This document shows, one piece after another, positions 6,540-17,100 of a stretch of 21,538 nucleotides of DNA (positions within the stretch are counted from its first letter, which is position 1; the number at the start of each line of letters is the position of its first letter). A program made the translations under genes and the position numbers. This DNA comes from Scatavimonas merdigallinarum (GTDB taxonomy: Bacteria; Bacillota; Clostridia; Oscillospirales; Acutalibacteraceae), in contig DVFW01000027.1 of assembly GCA_018713055.1 (NCBI GenBank), positions 1-21,538 of the forward strand, in the 5' to 3' direction. Under the pieces are notes generated by a model. It was not told the DNA's origin. It searched no databases and saw nothing but the letters and a program-made list of their open reading frames with translations.

Positions 6540-6701
6540 CTATTTTTCATACGGAACACTAATTTTTTTAACAGGCGTATAAAACAAATATTGCATGGTT
6601 TTCAGGGCCGTCAATCCGAGCCGCTGAAAATAAGCGCCCGCAACCTGCAATAAACCATACAGATTCTCTAAATACAAATTGCTCTTTTTTTGTTTGTTCA
6701 T
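6540..6701 (-). CDS. Hypothetical 53-residue ORF overlapping the small membrane protein frame
   Basis: ATG at 6701 opens a frame with a basic start (MNKQKKSNLYLEN) and an amphipathic middle, ending at TAG 6540-6542. Its last 11 bases overlap the alternative start of the next frame (ATGAAAAATAG). If one A is removed from the A5 run at 6543-6547, the two frames fuse in a natural-looking way (...SVPYENRITLALITDEGENML...). The ATG at 6701 coincides with a good TATAAT and lacks a ribosome binding site, so this start is doubtful. It is reported as weakly supported. Confidence 0.3.
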   Translation of the reverse strand: MNKQKKSNLYLENLYGLLQVAGAYFQRLGLTALKTMQYLFYTPVKKISVPYEK

Positions 6702-6728
6702 TATAACATTTTTAAAGGTTTTTGAAAA
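6700..6728 (-). promoter_or_regulatory. Possible promoter upstream of the small ORFs and channel remnant
   Basis: On the minus strand, TTTTCA (6723-6728) and a perfect TATAAT (6700-6705) are separated by 17 bases. If used, transcription would begin near 6693, and translation must start downstream, for example at 6502. Confidence 0.4.
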
Positions 6729-6815
6729 TAGTTTTCTAAAATTTTATGCATATTAAACATATAAAACGCACAAAATGCTGTCTTTGCACTTTTGTTTTAA
6801 AGCACGCCTTACCTG

Positions 6816-7349
6816 CTACCAGAAAAAACGTATTTTGCGAAAAACCGGCATCATAATTCCTACAGCAATACCCGTAACCGCTCCTGCCGCAAGGGAAGCC
6901 AGTAAAAGAACCGGATAATAAATAAAAACAGAAGAATCCGTAAGGAGCGCAGCAATGCCAATCTGTGCTGTATTATGCATAACTGCACAACTGATCCCAA
7001 TTCCTACATAACCAAAACAGTTGCTTTTCACGCAAACAAACAGATAAAATACCAGTGTGCTGAGCACGCCGCCTGCCAGACTCATAATAAAAGCGATGCC
7101 GCCCCTGGTAAGCCCTGCAAAAATTGCTTTAAACAGCGCTGCGGTAAGCCCGGACGCCAACCCGAGATTTTGGGTCGCAAACATAGTTGCTATATTGGAA
7201 AGCCCCAGCTTGACCCCCGGTAAAGGTATGGGGAAATCCGGAAGCATGGATTCCAGTGCAGCCAGTATGACGGCCACGGCGCTAAACAGTGCCGTCTGCG
7301 TAAGCCATAAAAACTTCGGCATCATTTTGGCTGTATATTTTTGTTCCAT
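6816..7349 (-). CDS. Gx transporter family membrane protein (Hpre_diP_synt_I family)
   Basis: The 177-residue integral membrane protein has about five to six hydrophobic helices. The family signature PLPGVKLGLSNIATMFA lies at about residues 42-58, followed by ALFKAIFAGLTRGG and SLAGGVLSTLVFYLF. Older databases call this family heptaprenyl diphosphate synthase component I. It is now treated as an ECF-S-like 'Gx transporter' of unproven substrate. The ATG lies 4 bases after the TGA of the NusG-II gene, and its GGGGTG ribosome binding site overlaps that stop, so translation is probably coupled. The same gene pair recurs in Firmicutes, often near FMN-binding or quinone-related genes, none of which is visible here. 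Confidence 0.87.
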   Translation of the reverse strand: MEQKYTAKMMPKFLWLTQTALFSAVAVILAALESMLPDFPIPLPGVKLGLSNIATMFATQNLGLASGLTAALFKAIFAGLTRGGIAFIMSLAGGVLSTLVFYLFVCVKSNCFGYVGIGISCAVMHNTAQIGIAALLTDSSVFIYYPVLLLASLAAGAVTGIAVGIMMPVFRKIRFFW

Positions 7350-7353
7350 TTTT

Positions 7354-7764
7354 TCACCCCGTTATTGCGTCAGGTGTATTCTCTGTACCTTCCACGCTTT
7401 GCAGTTCAAGCGTAACCCGCGCAGGTAAACAGATTGCCATTTGTCCGGCCCTGGTAAGCTTACCGGTATTGACGCAGATTTTGTCCCTGCATTCGGAGCT
7501 TTTTACACAGGCGCCGTCGCTTTCAAACAAAATGATAAGCGGTATATCACCCTTTACAGGAAAAAGGTAAGGCGACTGCACGGTTTGCAGTTCCACCTCT
7601 TTTATAATTTTTCCATCCTGCCGGACTACCGCTTTTAAGTCGCCGGATTCCCGAAAAAACATTGCCAGCATGCAAACGGCGGCAACCGCAAAAACCGCCA
7701 ATGCTACCAGTGCATCCAGCGGCTTAAAAACAGAAATCTTTTTTTCTTTGTATGCACGTTTCAT
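7354..7764 (-). CDS. NusG domain II-containing membrane-anchored protein
   Basis: The 136-residue protein has an N-terminal basic segment, one TM helix (about 17-37, LDALVALAVFAVAAVCMLAMF) and an extracytoplasmic NusG domain II. The hallmark cysteine/His-type region reads SSECRDKICVNTGKLTRAGQ, followed by AICLPARV (about 90-118). The start is the ATG at 7764, preceded by GGAAGGTG at 8-base spacing. An in-frame ATG at 7806 lacks such a site. It is coupled to the Gx-transporter gene downstream. The biochemical role of these stand-alone NusG-II proteins is not established. Confidence 0.85.
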   Translation of the reverse strand: MKRAYKEKKISVFKPLDALVALAVFAVAAVCMLAMFFRESGDLKAVVRQDGKIIKEVELQTVQSPYLFPVKGDIPLIILFESDGACVKSSECRDKICVNTGKLTRAGQMAICLPARVTLELQSVEGTENTPDAITG

Positions 7765-7841
7765 CGCAAATACACCTTCCACAGCGCATTTATGCCCGAC
7801 ACGCATAATGATGCTATGCTGCCTCTTTATACTTTGAACGG

Positions 7842-7871
7842 AAAACGACGGACGGGTATACCCGTCCGTCG
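7842..7871 (-). terminator. Terminator after the Asp-Pro-rich peptide gene
   Basis: A perfect 26-base palindrome (7846-7871, CGACGGACGGGTA and its complement) is followed on the minus strand by TTTT (7842-7845). It closes the giant protein/peptide unit and separates it from the NusG-II gene. Confidence 0.85.
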
Positions 7872-7885
7872 ATAATCATGATCTT

Positions 7886-8041
7886 TCAGCCCCAGGGGTC
7901 AATATCCGGTATGGATTCCGGCGGATCAGAAATGCCGGGATCGTATATACTTCCTACCTCAGGGTCATTAGGGTCAAGCATGATCCGTTCAAATGTAAAA
8001 AGGATTTTCTCAACCTCTGGTTCCATATACTTTTTTTTCAT
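7886..8041 (-). CDS. Asp-Pro-rich 51-residue peptide downstream of the giant CotH protein
   Basis: The start is the ATG at 8041, with GGGAGG 8 bases upstream. An in-frame ATG 13 codons earlier lacks a site. The product opens with MKKKYMEPEVEKILFTFERI (1-20), a pattern (KKxYxxPExExxxF) that I recall from many small unassigned Clostridia peptides. It then has an acidic tail with five Asp-Pro pairs (23-24, 26-27, 34-35, 39-40, 48-49), ending DPWG. There is no signal peptide, no TM helix and no Cys. The leader-plus-tail layout resembles a RiPP precursor, but no maturase gene is in the window. Its position 61 bases after the giant gene and before a shared terminator suggests a functional link. Function is unknown. 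Confidence 0.7.
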   Translation of the reverse strand: MKKKYMEPEVEKILFTFERIMLDPNDPEVGSIYDPGISDPPESIPDIDPWG

Positions 8042-8102
8042 GTTCAGAACCTCCCATCTGTCTTTGATGAAAATTCCCATCTATAAGAATACTTTAAACG
8101 AA

Positions 8103-11100
8103 TCAATTTAAAATTCCTGGAATATTTACCGGCGAACCGACTTCAACATTGCTGTATACTTTCTGAATGGTGCCGTCTTCGTCCTTGTATTCCACATAAG
8201 CGCGTAAATAATACCTGGTTGTGCTCACCGCGCCGCTTTCGTCATAGATATTGGCCCGGATCAGCACATTGCCGCGGTTATCCTTGTTTAGGCTTGCGGT
8301 AATATCCACAGGTGCAGACCAATCCTGCTCAGTGGGCGCCTGGCTGCCGTCTATAATTGCTCTTTGTACGTACAGCTTTGCATTAGACTGCGCCATTGGA
8401 TTAATCAGGCGTGTGGAATATACAATTTTTACTTTATCTACAGAGTTTTCCACATAGGTTTCATAAATAACCTGATCAATAGACGCTCCCGGCATTTGCG
8501 TATGCAACGTTGTGTTATCGCTGTATACAGGCATAAGCACCGTATCCTGCGTTATAATTGTAGTAAACTTCTCCCTGTAGGAAACCATCTGCCGGGAATG
8601 AACGTCGTACCAGCCAGAGAAAGTACACGTTTCACCGCTCGCATCGGTAGACTCCCTGGGTGCTTCAACTGTTATGCCGTAAAGATATTCCACCTGTGTA
8701 GAGGTTTTGTTCGGATCTGTATACTGAACATAGGGAATCGAAGTTTCATCCTCTACTTCAATTGGCTTCGAACTGATATTTTTAATTTCAGGCGTACTGT
8801 TAAGCGTACCCACCGATACTTCCACACCGCCGGCTTCTTCCAGCGCATTGACAAGCGTTACCGAATATTGCCTGGTTTCTACCTTTTGCGGAATAATATT
8901 GACCGTGTTGCTTTCCCTGAATTTGAGCTGGTCTGCTGTAGGTGCGGGCCAGAAATATTCATTTACGCGGCTGTCCACTCTTGGGAATATTTTTGTAAGG
9001 TCTGCAGAAACATATACCTCAAGCGGTTTTACAACCGTATCGACGCTTTGCAGCTGTTCGTGCGTCAATACATCGCCGTCTTGATAGAAACGCTCTGTTT
9101 CCACCGGGTACTCGAATGTAGCCACATACTTAAGATTATACCACCCGTGAACAGAATCTGCAATGCCAATTGATGAATGGTAATCGTTATAGCTTGTTAT
9201 ATAATATACCTTATTATTTCGTATACCGTCTGCCACATTGAGCAACGCTGTCGCCCGCTTTGTTTCGGTGGCCGGATCTACGCCATCCTCATAGAAACGG
9301 ATCGTTGCAATATTGCTGTGATAGCTCACCCTGAAAATATAACCGTCAATATCATAGCTGATTCCGTTAACCATTGTGACCGGCTCAATGTCAACCGGTT
9401 TTCCATCGCCGATAACAGAAGCATCTTCCACGCCGGCAGCGTTGAAGGCTTGCCATCTGAGCCCCTCTACCGTCCATGGATTCTCCTTGCTTGCCAGCAT
9501 ATCCTTTGTCAATATAAAGTAAGAGGTGTATGTATCTGCACCTGTTCTTACCCTGAAGCGAGCCGTAAAGTTCACTCTGTCTGTGCTGACCGGCGTATAT
9601 ACATATGTATATTGTTCATTACCAAGCGTGTCAAACGGTTCCTGTACAAGCGTTTGGCCTCTGAACCAGCCTTCAAAGCGATACGCCTTTTTCTGTTCTT
9701 CTGTCTGCGTTGCTGCCGCCTGCACGGAGATATTCAGCGGATCTGCAATTGTTTCATCCGGGAAAGCATATTGCAGGGTGTAGTAACCGTTGGAATAATT
9801 TCCAATACCCGACCGCACGAGGACGTCGTCATTATAATAAATATTTGCAGAGAAAGAACTAAGCGAACCGCCCGTTGTAACATTGTACACGGTAGTACTA
9901 TGTCTGTATGCAATAATGTCGGCTCTGTTTTCAGATATATTCAGCGCCGGTACTCTGCTGGGCAGATCGATCCAAACTTCGCTTGTATCAAGCGCTGTCG
10001 CAGCCGGTACAATACCGCCCGTTGCAATATCGCCGTTTTCATCAAGCGTTGCACCATACGTTACGCCATCTATGGTTACCGCATACTTGGCTATAATCTC
10101 GTTTTGCAGGGTTTCTGTATCTACCGTATACGGCACGGCAAACGTAACACTGTAAACGGTACTTTGGTCAATGGTTCTATATGCTTCGATTGAATTGGGA
10201 ATATAACTGTAAAGACCGCTGTCGGTTGATGTTCTGTTAATTACAATTGCATTTGCCGTACTGGTGTGCGCATCCACATAAAACGTAACATTTTTTGTCT
10301 GCACGTTGTTATAGAAATAGTCGGTCATCATCTGGATATACGCACGGTATCTGTAAGCGGTATCCGCCGCGCTGTCCGCCTGATTGATTCTTGCATACTG
10401 ACTGGCCTGGAAGTATGGGTAAATAATATGCCCATTTTTAAAGTCTTCTGCAAAGTGGAATTCATTTTCTGCAATAATCTCTCCATCTGAGTTTTTAATG
10501 CCACCGGTCCAGTTTTTAATATCAATAGACTGCATATACTGGTAACCAAACATTCCGCCGGAGCGGTCAACAAACATAAAGCCCTGCGTATTTGCGTCTG
10601 GATTTGCAGAAGGAACATTCGCGTTGGCCCACGACTCCAAAGAGCCTTCCGGAAGCTCCAGATAATAAATATCTCTTCCCTCTGTATTTTCCAGCCTTTG
10701 CATCTGTACAACCGTTTGCTCTGTGCCTGTATCAAAGCCGCCCCATGTATAGAGCCATACTTCTTTCCACTTGGTAACAGAATTGTCAAAGAACAGATAT
10801 TTTACTTTGCTCTGGTCCGCCGTACTGATATATTCAGGATCTGTAAAGTCTGTATCTTCCGGGTAGTACGTTCTGTAGTCCGTGTCAAAATCTATAGACC
10901 CACTGCCCGCTGTGTTTGTATTGTAAGAGCCCCACACATTACCGATTGTAGACATGGTATAGATATAGCCTGCATGCATAGGTGCAGATTCTGTTACAAC
11001 TGCCTGCGTAGAGCCGTTTGCCGTATCGCCGCCAAACGTCATGGTTCCCTGCAGCTCCTGCTCCGTTACATAACCTACAAATACATATTTTCTTTCTGCG

Positions 11101-14100
11101 TTTTCATCTTCCGGGTCAAGAATCATAGATACTTTTCTGCCGGTAGACGTGGTTAGGGTAACCGTCTCATCTGTATTGACAAACGGGTTGCTTGCATCCA
11201 GGCCTGACCACGACGGGTCAAAATAGATTTTGTGCGTATCTTCCCTTGTTACAGTAATATCCTGGATAATTTCCAGCGGATTATCCTTTGTGCCGGGCGA
11301 ACCGTTGTCCGGCGTTTCCGGATCGATAGAATAGGCAACAATCCTGACCTTATAGTACTTAACGGCTACCTCCTGCTGTGGCGCAGTAACGGTAACGCTT
11401 GCCTGGTAGCTGTTTGTCGTATCTGTCGAGCCTACAAGCGCTTCTGATTCCAGATCACCGTTTTCGTCCAGATACTGCATATAGAAATCAAAATGCAGCT
11501 TACTGGTACCGCCGGAGGCGCGTGCAACCAGGTTAAGCGTTTCCATATGCCTGGCCGTCGTATCGCCTATATAGCTTAAATCCGTCGGCGCTGCTGTGGA
11601 GGGTTCTCCCACATGAATAGTCATGCTGTCCGTAGCCGGCGTTCCATCGGAGTTTTTCCCGGTAATGGTAAACACATATTCACCGTCGGCGCTTGCATCT
11701 TCCGGCGCAGTCCAGGTATATACAAGCTTGTTGTTGTCGTCGGTGTCATAAGTAAAATCAGAAATATTTACCGTCTCTCCTCCGTCCTTGACATAGGAAA
11801 GCGTATATTCCATGTGCGCCGTTGCATCGTCATTGTCGCTGTTTGCACGGTCAATGCCGTAAATCTGGACGGATTCCCCACGCATAATATCATAATCTGT
11901 TGCCGCTACGCCCGCTCCCAATGGAACCTGGATTTCCGCGGGAACTTCTGCCTTATCCATAATGGTAACCAGTCCATTGACGGAAGCAGGATTTCCACCT
12001 GTATACGTTAGATTATCTCCATACCGTAAATTTTGTGATGGCGGTGCACTCAATACACTTACGCCAGAAGCGTCGGCGCCTGTGCTGTTTTTACTAAATT
12101 GGACGCGCAAATCTGTAACGCCCTGCAATGCAGAATCTGGGTTATCTTTTAAATACTTTGTAAAATCAAAGTACCACAAATATCCCTTATCTTCTTCCAG
12201 ATTCGTACGTTCCATAGGCAGCCAGCCGGTGCCCTGCAACGGATTTGCAGCGTTATAGATCTGGAAGTAAGGAGTTAGTGTTTTGCCCACATAGCCCTGG
12301 TACCTGTCTTCCAGCCATAAGATGCTATTGGTCTGCGCCACGTTGACATCAACCGTAGTTGTGCCCATTTCTGTTTTGAACGTACCCCTGGAATAAATGC
12401 GCGTCAAGACAAGCGCATTATCACCGTCATACACCTGAACAATTTTAGATTGTCCCGCTCTGAGATTGGCTATGCGGATCTCATTTTCCGTATCGTTTAC
12501 AAAACGGTTTAAATACGACACGCTGCCGTCATTTTCGATGACTCTGTACCCGCCCTGGGTCAGGTTTCTGCCAATAACCGTGACAGCAAGGTAATCGCCT
12601 GAGAAAACCTGTGATTTCGTCATGGAGGTAACACTTGCCTGGGGTGTTGTAACGGCTATTGTTACCACGTTCGGATACGTAATGCGGTAATGTCCGTCCG
12701 TTACAACAGCGCTGATTTTATAGCTTTTCCCAACAACAAAATCAAAGTCAGAAGGGTCATTTGGCGTATTGGTCAAAAGCAAATCTGCCGTTACAGTTGC
12801 AGAGGAAGCATCTTCCGTGCTTGCAACCATATGGTCGCCAATATAATATTCCACTTTTACAGGCGTCTGATAAGAAGCATACCGGCTTGAAAGCACATTT
12901 TTAAACGTAATGGTTTCATTCAACGCGGCAGTGGCCTGGTCGGTTTCCTCAACAGGCGCGCCTGCAACTGCAGAAATTTTAAAATCTGTGATGGTCGTGG
13001 CATTGCACTGTGAAGTAACGTTTACGGGCTCACCGTATACATAATACAGTCCGCCTTCCTGCGCCTGGAAATAAGCCGGGCTATCCTGGTCTGGCGCTTC
13101 GTAATCGGTATTGCCGTTACCAATTGTAAACCATTGCTCTGCAGGAAGCACCGCCTTGTAAACAACGATCGTGCCGTTGTACACGCCGTTATTCGGTCTG
13201 GCTGTTGCAATGGACGTGGCCGCAAAGCCTGTACCGTAAACAGAAATCTCTCCGCCTGCAGGAGAAATTTTTGTGACCCAGCCATCTGCGTCTGTTACAT
13301 CGTCGATAATCTCCGGCGTGTAAACGTCGCCTTCTTTTGTATAAAGCCTAACATCGTCAACGTCCCAGGTCGCGGCCGGTGCGCCAAAGAACACGGTTAC
13401 CAGATCACCTGTATTTTTGACTGAAAACTTATAGGTCTTTGTGCTTGTCTGTAAAATTCCTGCCGACTCATACTGGGCTACAGCCGTAAGCTCATACGTA
13501 TTGCCCGCTGTACACTTGTCGTGAATGTTAAACGTAAGCGTGCTGTCGTCTGCATCTTCGTCTGTTATCACAGCTGCTTGGCCATTGTTTTCCTTTAAAG
13601 TATAGCTGTATACAACATCCTGCGGAACAGGCACAGGCTGTGTAACAGATGCCGACGCTGTAAAAGTAAAGTTTCCTTTCGTATCATCTTCCGCCGGGAA
13701 ATTCTGGAGGTCGTAAATCCCTTCTGCCAAAATATCTACCGGTTCATCGTCCAGCGTAGCCTTCAGGTCTGTTCCAGAAAGCGCGTTGGCCTGTACGTTT
13801 ACCAAATATTTAATTGGCAGCGTATATCGATAAGTACGTATGCCGTCGGTAGCCTCGGCTTCTACCGAAAGCGTATAGTTTCCCGCCTGCGGAACATAGT
13901 TTGTATTGTCCTCCAATGTCTGCTCTGCTCCGCTGTCCGGCGTCAGCGTATAGATATAAGACACGGTTGCATCTGCACCGCGTATCGTTGCTTCCACACC
14001 AGAAGCCACTACAGAATAGGCACCGTTGTTTGCATAAACGCTGTTTGTCCTCTGTATTTTTTCGTCTGCAACTTCTTCAGTTGTCTTTTCAACGGCAATG

Positions 14101-17100
14101 CTGTCTTTCAAAATTTCCAGCGCGGCGTCTGCATTGTTCCATACAACAGAAGACTGTGCAGTTTTTGCAACCGGGTCGCTGTCCTTTGTGGTTCCTTCTG
14201 CGCCTTCAGAAGGGGTTGCAAATGCACGAACATAGAAATTATGCTCGCTCTCTGGTTCAAACGTATTGGGCAGAATTGTATAGCTGACGTTTGATCCCAC
14301 TATGCCGGTCGTTGTATGCAGCAGATCGTCTCCATCATAAAATTGATACGTATAAGTCGCGCCTGCAAGATCGTCAAAGCTTTCGGCAGAAACCTGCGTT
14401 TCTGTGGAAAGCCAATAGGTCGCGCCAGAAGCCAACGCAGTAATAACCAGACTGTCGTCAGCATAATACACTTCCTGATTAAGCTCAACCTGAACCGTTG
14501 CCGGTGCGGAATACACAAAGGAAGCAAGTTCGTCGGTCATCCATGTGGCGCGCGTCTGCAACCAGTTTTTCATATAGGCCGTCATGCCCTCATAGGTTTC
14601 CGCATAGCCTTCCGGTCTTGCATCCGGAATCCATGTAAAGCCGTTTCCATATGTGGGAACAGGCCATTTCAAATAGTTCATTTCAGCAGAGGCGGACAGA
14701 TTGTCGTCATAAGACACTATACTCATCAGTCTGCCATTCTCCCCGGTTGCCTGTCCGGCGTTGAGAATAATATTATTGATTGCCGGCATAAATTCCTTTG
14801 CCCATGCATTTTTCACAATATCTTCATACGTTTTTCCGTCTACCGTACCGGAAAGATTAAATGCCTGTGCAAGCGCATTGATATAACTGGTACCGCTGAT
14901 CTTTACATTCTTTGTAAACCAGCCCGTTTTATCTGCCGTTTGCAAGCCTTCTCTTGCCGTGCTTGTCAAATTGCCCAGTGCACAGTCAAAATCCCACACG
15001 GGCGCAGCATAAAATATGCCTTCCTGCGCGCTATACGTAAAGTATGTACTGCGCAGGCCGCCGTCAATATTTCTGCCCAGTTCGTTGATCAGATACGCCT
15101 TTGCAAGGGAATCCAAATCTACAACCGCCGCCAGCTGCTCCAGTGTACCGCCATTATACAGTGCATTTTCCAGTTCCCTGAATTTTTGCTGCATAAACGA
15201 AAGCTGCCCGGCAGAAATCAAGGCATCCTCTGAAAGATCGGGGCCTTTTAAAATTGCCCGGTTAATTTCGCTGGATATCACAACGTCTTCCGGATCAGGC
15301 GTCTGGTTGTCCAGATTATCCAGTTCTAAAATAAAGTTAAAATCGCTTGTAACTCCCTCTGCATTATCCGGAAGGTTTACCACATGCTCTTCACCAAGCT
15401 CAATCTTCTGGCTCATCTGGTAAGAGCCCTGGTATATGCCATTGACATAGAAATCCACAAAACGGGAATCCGGCGCATAAGGCATGCCCACTTCGTTAGA
15501 CAGGTCGTACAGGATTCTATTGCGCATCAGGGTAGCGTCCTGATAATTTGCAAGAAGTGAAAATTTTGTGTCGGTCAGGCCATCTACCGTTACGGCGTCT
15601 GAAAAGGTTACGTTAAACGGTTTTTTGGGCTGCTCCCATGTTGTATTGCCTCTGCCCTTGATCTTTTTAACGTCTTCGTTTATAACCGTCGTACCCGAGG
15701 CAATGGCCGCCGTACCCTTTGCGGACAATTCTTTTGATTGAGACAGATACCCAATCAGATCCTCATACTCCGTGCTGTTAATATACAGCGCGCCCTCCGC
15801 GTTGGAACGCATAACGGTAACGGATGTAAGCCCGTCTGCGCCGCTGATTGCAAGCGGTGTACCCGCTGTATAGGAAACCGTTCCCTTTTGGCCGGGCGCA
15901 ATAGAGGTTCCGTTAATTGTAACGTCTGTCCCAAAAGTGTTGAATATTTCAATTTGCGTATCGCTGGCCGTGGGCGGCAGGAAGAAATAATTTCTGCCGC
16001 TTATATTTTCAACCTTGGACCAGCCGTCTTTGTCTGTATCGTTGCCAACCACCGCGTGCACATACAGAGAATTGGGTTTTGCAAATGCGATGTCGTAGGT
16101 AATCCCCTCCAGCAGATAGCGGCTCGTATCGTCGGTCAGGAAAATGATTGTCAGCTTTCCTGATTCCGCCGCGGTAATTTGGAAATCCCCGCTCCCGCTT
16201 GTGCCGATCGCACATTCTACTCCGCCGGCGTTGGGCGTTGCGTTCCAATTATGGTTTTCCCAACTGCTCTCAGTCTTTGTAATTTTATAAATATACTGTG
16301 TTCCCTGGGACGCAGTCAGATCGTAATAATAATATTTGTTCTGCTGGTCCCACTGCATAGGAACCGTGGTAATATTATCATCGCCGGTATGATAACGCAG
16401 ATACAATTCCTTTAAAAAGCTCGCATATAGCTTTACATTGTCTTCACCAGCCCGTAAGGTGCAGGTTGCTTGGTCGGAAACAAGGTCTGTAAGCGCCGCG
16501 TCGCTGTACCAACCCTTAAACTGGTACTCTGCATTTGCCGTTGCCGTAAAGGTAACTTCCTCGCCGGGCAATACACTGGCATCGGATACCTGTACCGTAC
16601 CGCCTTTTGTGCTTTCTTCCCCTTCCGTATACGCAACCGCTTCCATTGTGCGGATGGTAGGATCCGGCAATACATATTGGTCAGAAACAGCTGTTACGCC
16701 TTCGTAAGTAATTTCAGCCGTAATGGGATGCTCCCCGGCAGATGTAATTTGGGGGAACGTAAGCGCAGCAGAAAACGCCCCGTCTGAAGCCTGCGCCGCA
16801 AGCTCTTCCTGTGTATAGGTTTTCTGCGCAATCTGCGTTTCCCCGTCTTTTACCGTCACTACCGCGCTGCCATACCCTGTGTACGGAAAAATGCCCACAA
16901 AGGCAACGCCAATTTCGCTTGTTGATTCGTCTTTTTTCTCAATTGTGGAAATTGTGGCGGTTACATTAACGCACTTTGTATAGAACACAACCGATACCGC
17001 GCCGGATGTTTCGCCGTCTGTAACGGTCCTTGCATACAGATAACGATGCGTTGCGGCAATCGTATTGTCGCCAGATGTACTGTTGAATACCAGAGACGGG

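Noticed and set aside
8103..8400. Cell-wall sorting signal or dockerin at the end of the giant protein
   Set aside because: The C terminus (VEVGSPVNIPGILN) has no LPxTG-type motif, no terminal hydrophobic helix and no calcium-binding dockerin repeat.
8364..10193. Two long plus-strand open frames (269 and 338 codons) opposite the giant gene
   Set aside because: They are antisense to the giant coding frame, have no good ribosome binding sites or domains, and show Cys/Arg/Ile-rich composition typical of shadow frames.
14316..15233. 305-codon plus-strand frame across the kinase domain
   Set aside because: Lies wholly opposite the conserved CotH motifs and has shadow-like composition; no start signal.
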